From: Impatiens glandulifera
Taxonomy: Eukaryota > Streptophyta > Magnoliopsida > Ericales > Balsaminaceae
Length of the DNA: 64,000 nucleotides
Assembly: GCF_907164915.1 (NCBI RefSeq)
Contig: NC_061863.1
Coordinates: forward strand, 7,866,340-7,930,339
Direction of reading: 5' to 3'
Positions 61,965 through 64,000 of the stretch are shown in pieces. Within the stretch, counting starts at the first letter, position 1; each line of letters starts with the position of its first letter. Made by a program: the position numbers and the translations under genes. Below the pieces are notes generated by a model, which did no database searches, was not told the origin of the DNA, and saw only the letters and a program-made list of their open reading frames with translations.

Positions 61965-63425
61965 TAATTTTATTATTAGAAACTTTCATACATGATAGAA
62001 AATTTATGCAAAGGTTGTAGTTTGTTGAAGGACACACAAAAAAATACTTGTCAAATTTATGTGTCCTAGCTAATCTTTTAAAATAATAATATTTTTTGTA
62101 ATAGTTGTGCATTGATTTTTATGTTAAAATACATATATCTTATCCTGATTTAATTTTCATTAATTACATAGTTTTTTTTTTTTTTGTAAATTCTTACATT
62201 AAGTCAAACCCATTATTTTTGAAATTATAATCTAGTAATGTAATATACTATATCAATAAAAAAAATACTAATTATTAGGGTGTTTTCATTACATAAATTG
62301 GACAAAACTGTAGTATTTTCTTTTACTAAGATATGATCTAGAATACTCTTAAATAACTTACATAACAAAGTCTAGACTTTCTATTGAGTTATGATAAATA
62401 CATATTTGTATTGAAATTACTTCATCTCTAAAGGAGGTTGTATTTGAAACCTGGTTTTTGTTGGAAAAATGAGTCGGGCGTGTTTAATGATGATGGAATT
62501 GGCATTAGAATTGGAGGGTCAATTTTAATTATAAATTTTGTTAAGTAAATTAGATTTAAAATTTAAATTCTCTGATGGAATTATGAATATAATGTTGTGG
62601 TTAATATTTGATTTTTTCTTAAATAGGTCTAAATTGTAAAACTACTTTTTTTTTAATCGTACACACATCTTTCTTTCTTATCCTTCCTTGTTTTCTTCTG
62701 GCTCAAACTTCAAGGAATTTCTCTTTCTCCTTTCTCAAATTCTCTTCTCTTTTTCGTTTTCTCAATTCCTTCACCCATAGATATGATTAAACAAATATTT
62801 TTTTCAGCAGTTGTGAATAAGATGTCGTTAGTTTTCTTTGTTTTCTGAAGCTTTGAGAGAGCATGGTCTCGGGAAGTCAATTGTGTTTTATGCGCCAAGG
62901 TTTTTCCTTTCGCAAAGACGAGATCAACATTTTTTATTTTCATCGTATTCTCTTAACGCGGTTAACTCTTCTTCTAATTTTAATAACATCATATTCAAAA
63001 AAGTATCTAAAGCACGGTAAGGTAAAGCACGGTAAGGTGTGAAATACAAAATTTGATGGAAAGCCTAAAAGAATTAAAATGTTACACTTATGAATTAAGC
63101 AAACTAAGATAAAGAGTACATGAAAAAATATTTAATGGATGAACTAATAAAATCAAGTGTGAATCAACATTTTTTATAAATTATATACATTATGTATGTA
63201 TTTTTATATTATTTTACATATATTTAACCTTTTTTATTAATAATAAATTCTCATTAAATAAGAAAATTGAAATTAAATAATAATATTTTAATTTTTTTCA
63301 AACATAACAATTAAATATCAATTATTATTATAAAAATAAAATTCTAAAATCAATTCTAATTCTACTCTCCAAACTAATCTTAAATAAAATTAGCACTACT
63401 CATTTTTCTTGAACAACCAACAAAA

Positions 63426-63456
<31 letters not shown>

Positions 63457-64000
63457 GGATCAACTTGTAGAAATTAATTTAATAAGTAATCTGAGCATTC
63501 TTTTTTTTTTTTTTTTCAATTGGGAGAGATGAATTACTGGACTAAAGCGTACAAGTTATTTTTCCTGATAATTCGAAGTCCTCGCAATCTGTATATGATT
63601 AATTTTTTCAAATAGAGAAACATCTAACATAAAAAAAATTAAGTAATAAAAACAACCCTATTTTATTCTTCAGGCCTAGGATTATGTCGTCAACATTTGT
63701 ATTAGGTAGTTCTAAGTTTCTTATAAGTTCTAACATGCACAAGATGCGTGATTGTCTTTTAACTTTTTTTTGTCGTAAAAACTAAACGGTAGGTGAAAAT
63801 GTCTTTTTGAGACCCTAAATCATAAGTCTTAACAAAGAAAGAAACAAAATGTACAAAAAGGAAATTACTGAAATTAAAGGTTTATTTGAGATATATATTT
63901 AACACATTTTTTTTTAAAACAGTTTCATAGTCTCCTTTAAACTGGAGTTTATTGTAGATGACTCTCTGACAATACAACAAATATAGTAGTGATATATCAA
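61965..64000. other. 3' flank of the pectin acetylesterase gene and AT-rich intergenic DNA
   Basis: An AATAAA at about 62253-62258 could be the poly(A) signal. The stretch 62660-63040 is pyrimidine-rich and holds short frames on both strands without family motifs, plus a direct repeat AAAGCACGGTAAGGT (twice near 63010-63037). An AT run lies at 63427-63451. No gene is recognised. Confidence 0.55.

Noticed and set aside
62838..63020. 60-residue plus-strand frame near the window end
   Set aside because: Overlaps an open frame on the other strand, has no motif and sits in pyrimidine-rich low-complexity DNA.

Overview
The window is nuclear DNA of a flowering plant, most likely a eudicot. It is very AT-rich, has GT-AG introns, long (AT)n runs, copia, CACTA, hAT and Tourist-type transposons, and four plant protein genes. 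I cannot name the species from the sequence. Gene density is low, and most of the 64 kb is transposon-derived or has no recognisable feature.

Genes, all on the + strand. (1) 1-549 is the 3' end of a chloroplast glycolate/glycerate translocator gene (PLGG1, LrgB family). (2) 25159-28984 is a complete five-exon ABCG half-transporter resembling ABCG14, 611 aa. (3) 48082-48351 is a single-exon precursor of a C-terminally encoded peptide (CEP) hormone, 89 aa. (4) 58717-61964 is a complete 12-exon pectin acetylesterase of carbohydrate esterase family 13, 404 aa. They share no evident pathway; this is an ordinary plant gene neighbourhood, not an operon.

Transposon regions. About 8.9-18.1 kb holds a roughly 1 kb MITE followed by a 5.5 kb CACTA (En/Spm) element. 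The CACTA carries a decayed minus-strand Transposase_24-type gene, a second coiled-coil ORF, subterminal hairpin repeats and an internal hairpin minisatellite of about 82 bp units. The MITE's right half, the host flank and the left end of the CACTA have been copied as a nearly identical 2.09 kb tandem duplication (9552-11635 and 11638-13725). About 36.3-46.8 kb is a layered set of old copia elements. An outer element (36300-46792, 5-bp target duplication GTTTG) was hit by a 1297-bp solo LTR of another family (TAGAG), by a 342-bp solo LTR of its own family (AATCA), and by a second complete but broken copia element (41421-45827). About 53.0-55.9 kb is a large LTR-like repeat with GGACCGAG-rich sequence, itself interrupted by an LTR fragment carrying a tRNA-like module; a partial second copy lies at 18421-19162.

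Smaller elements include a 569-bp hAT MITE with an 8-bp target duplication (29813-30381), a Tourist-like MITE with TTA duplication (22214-22577), other MITE relics, and an AT-rich tandem array just upstream of the pectin acetylesterase. I found no CRISPR array, no rRNA or canonical tRNA gene, and no clearly new biological system. The strongest items for follow-up are the CEP precursor, the recent tandem duplication across the CACTA boundary, and the hairpin arrays inside the CACTA element.
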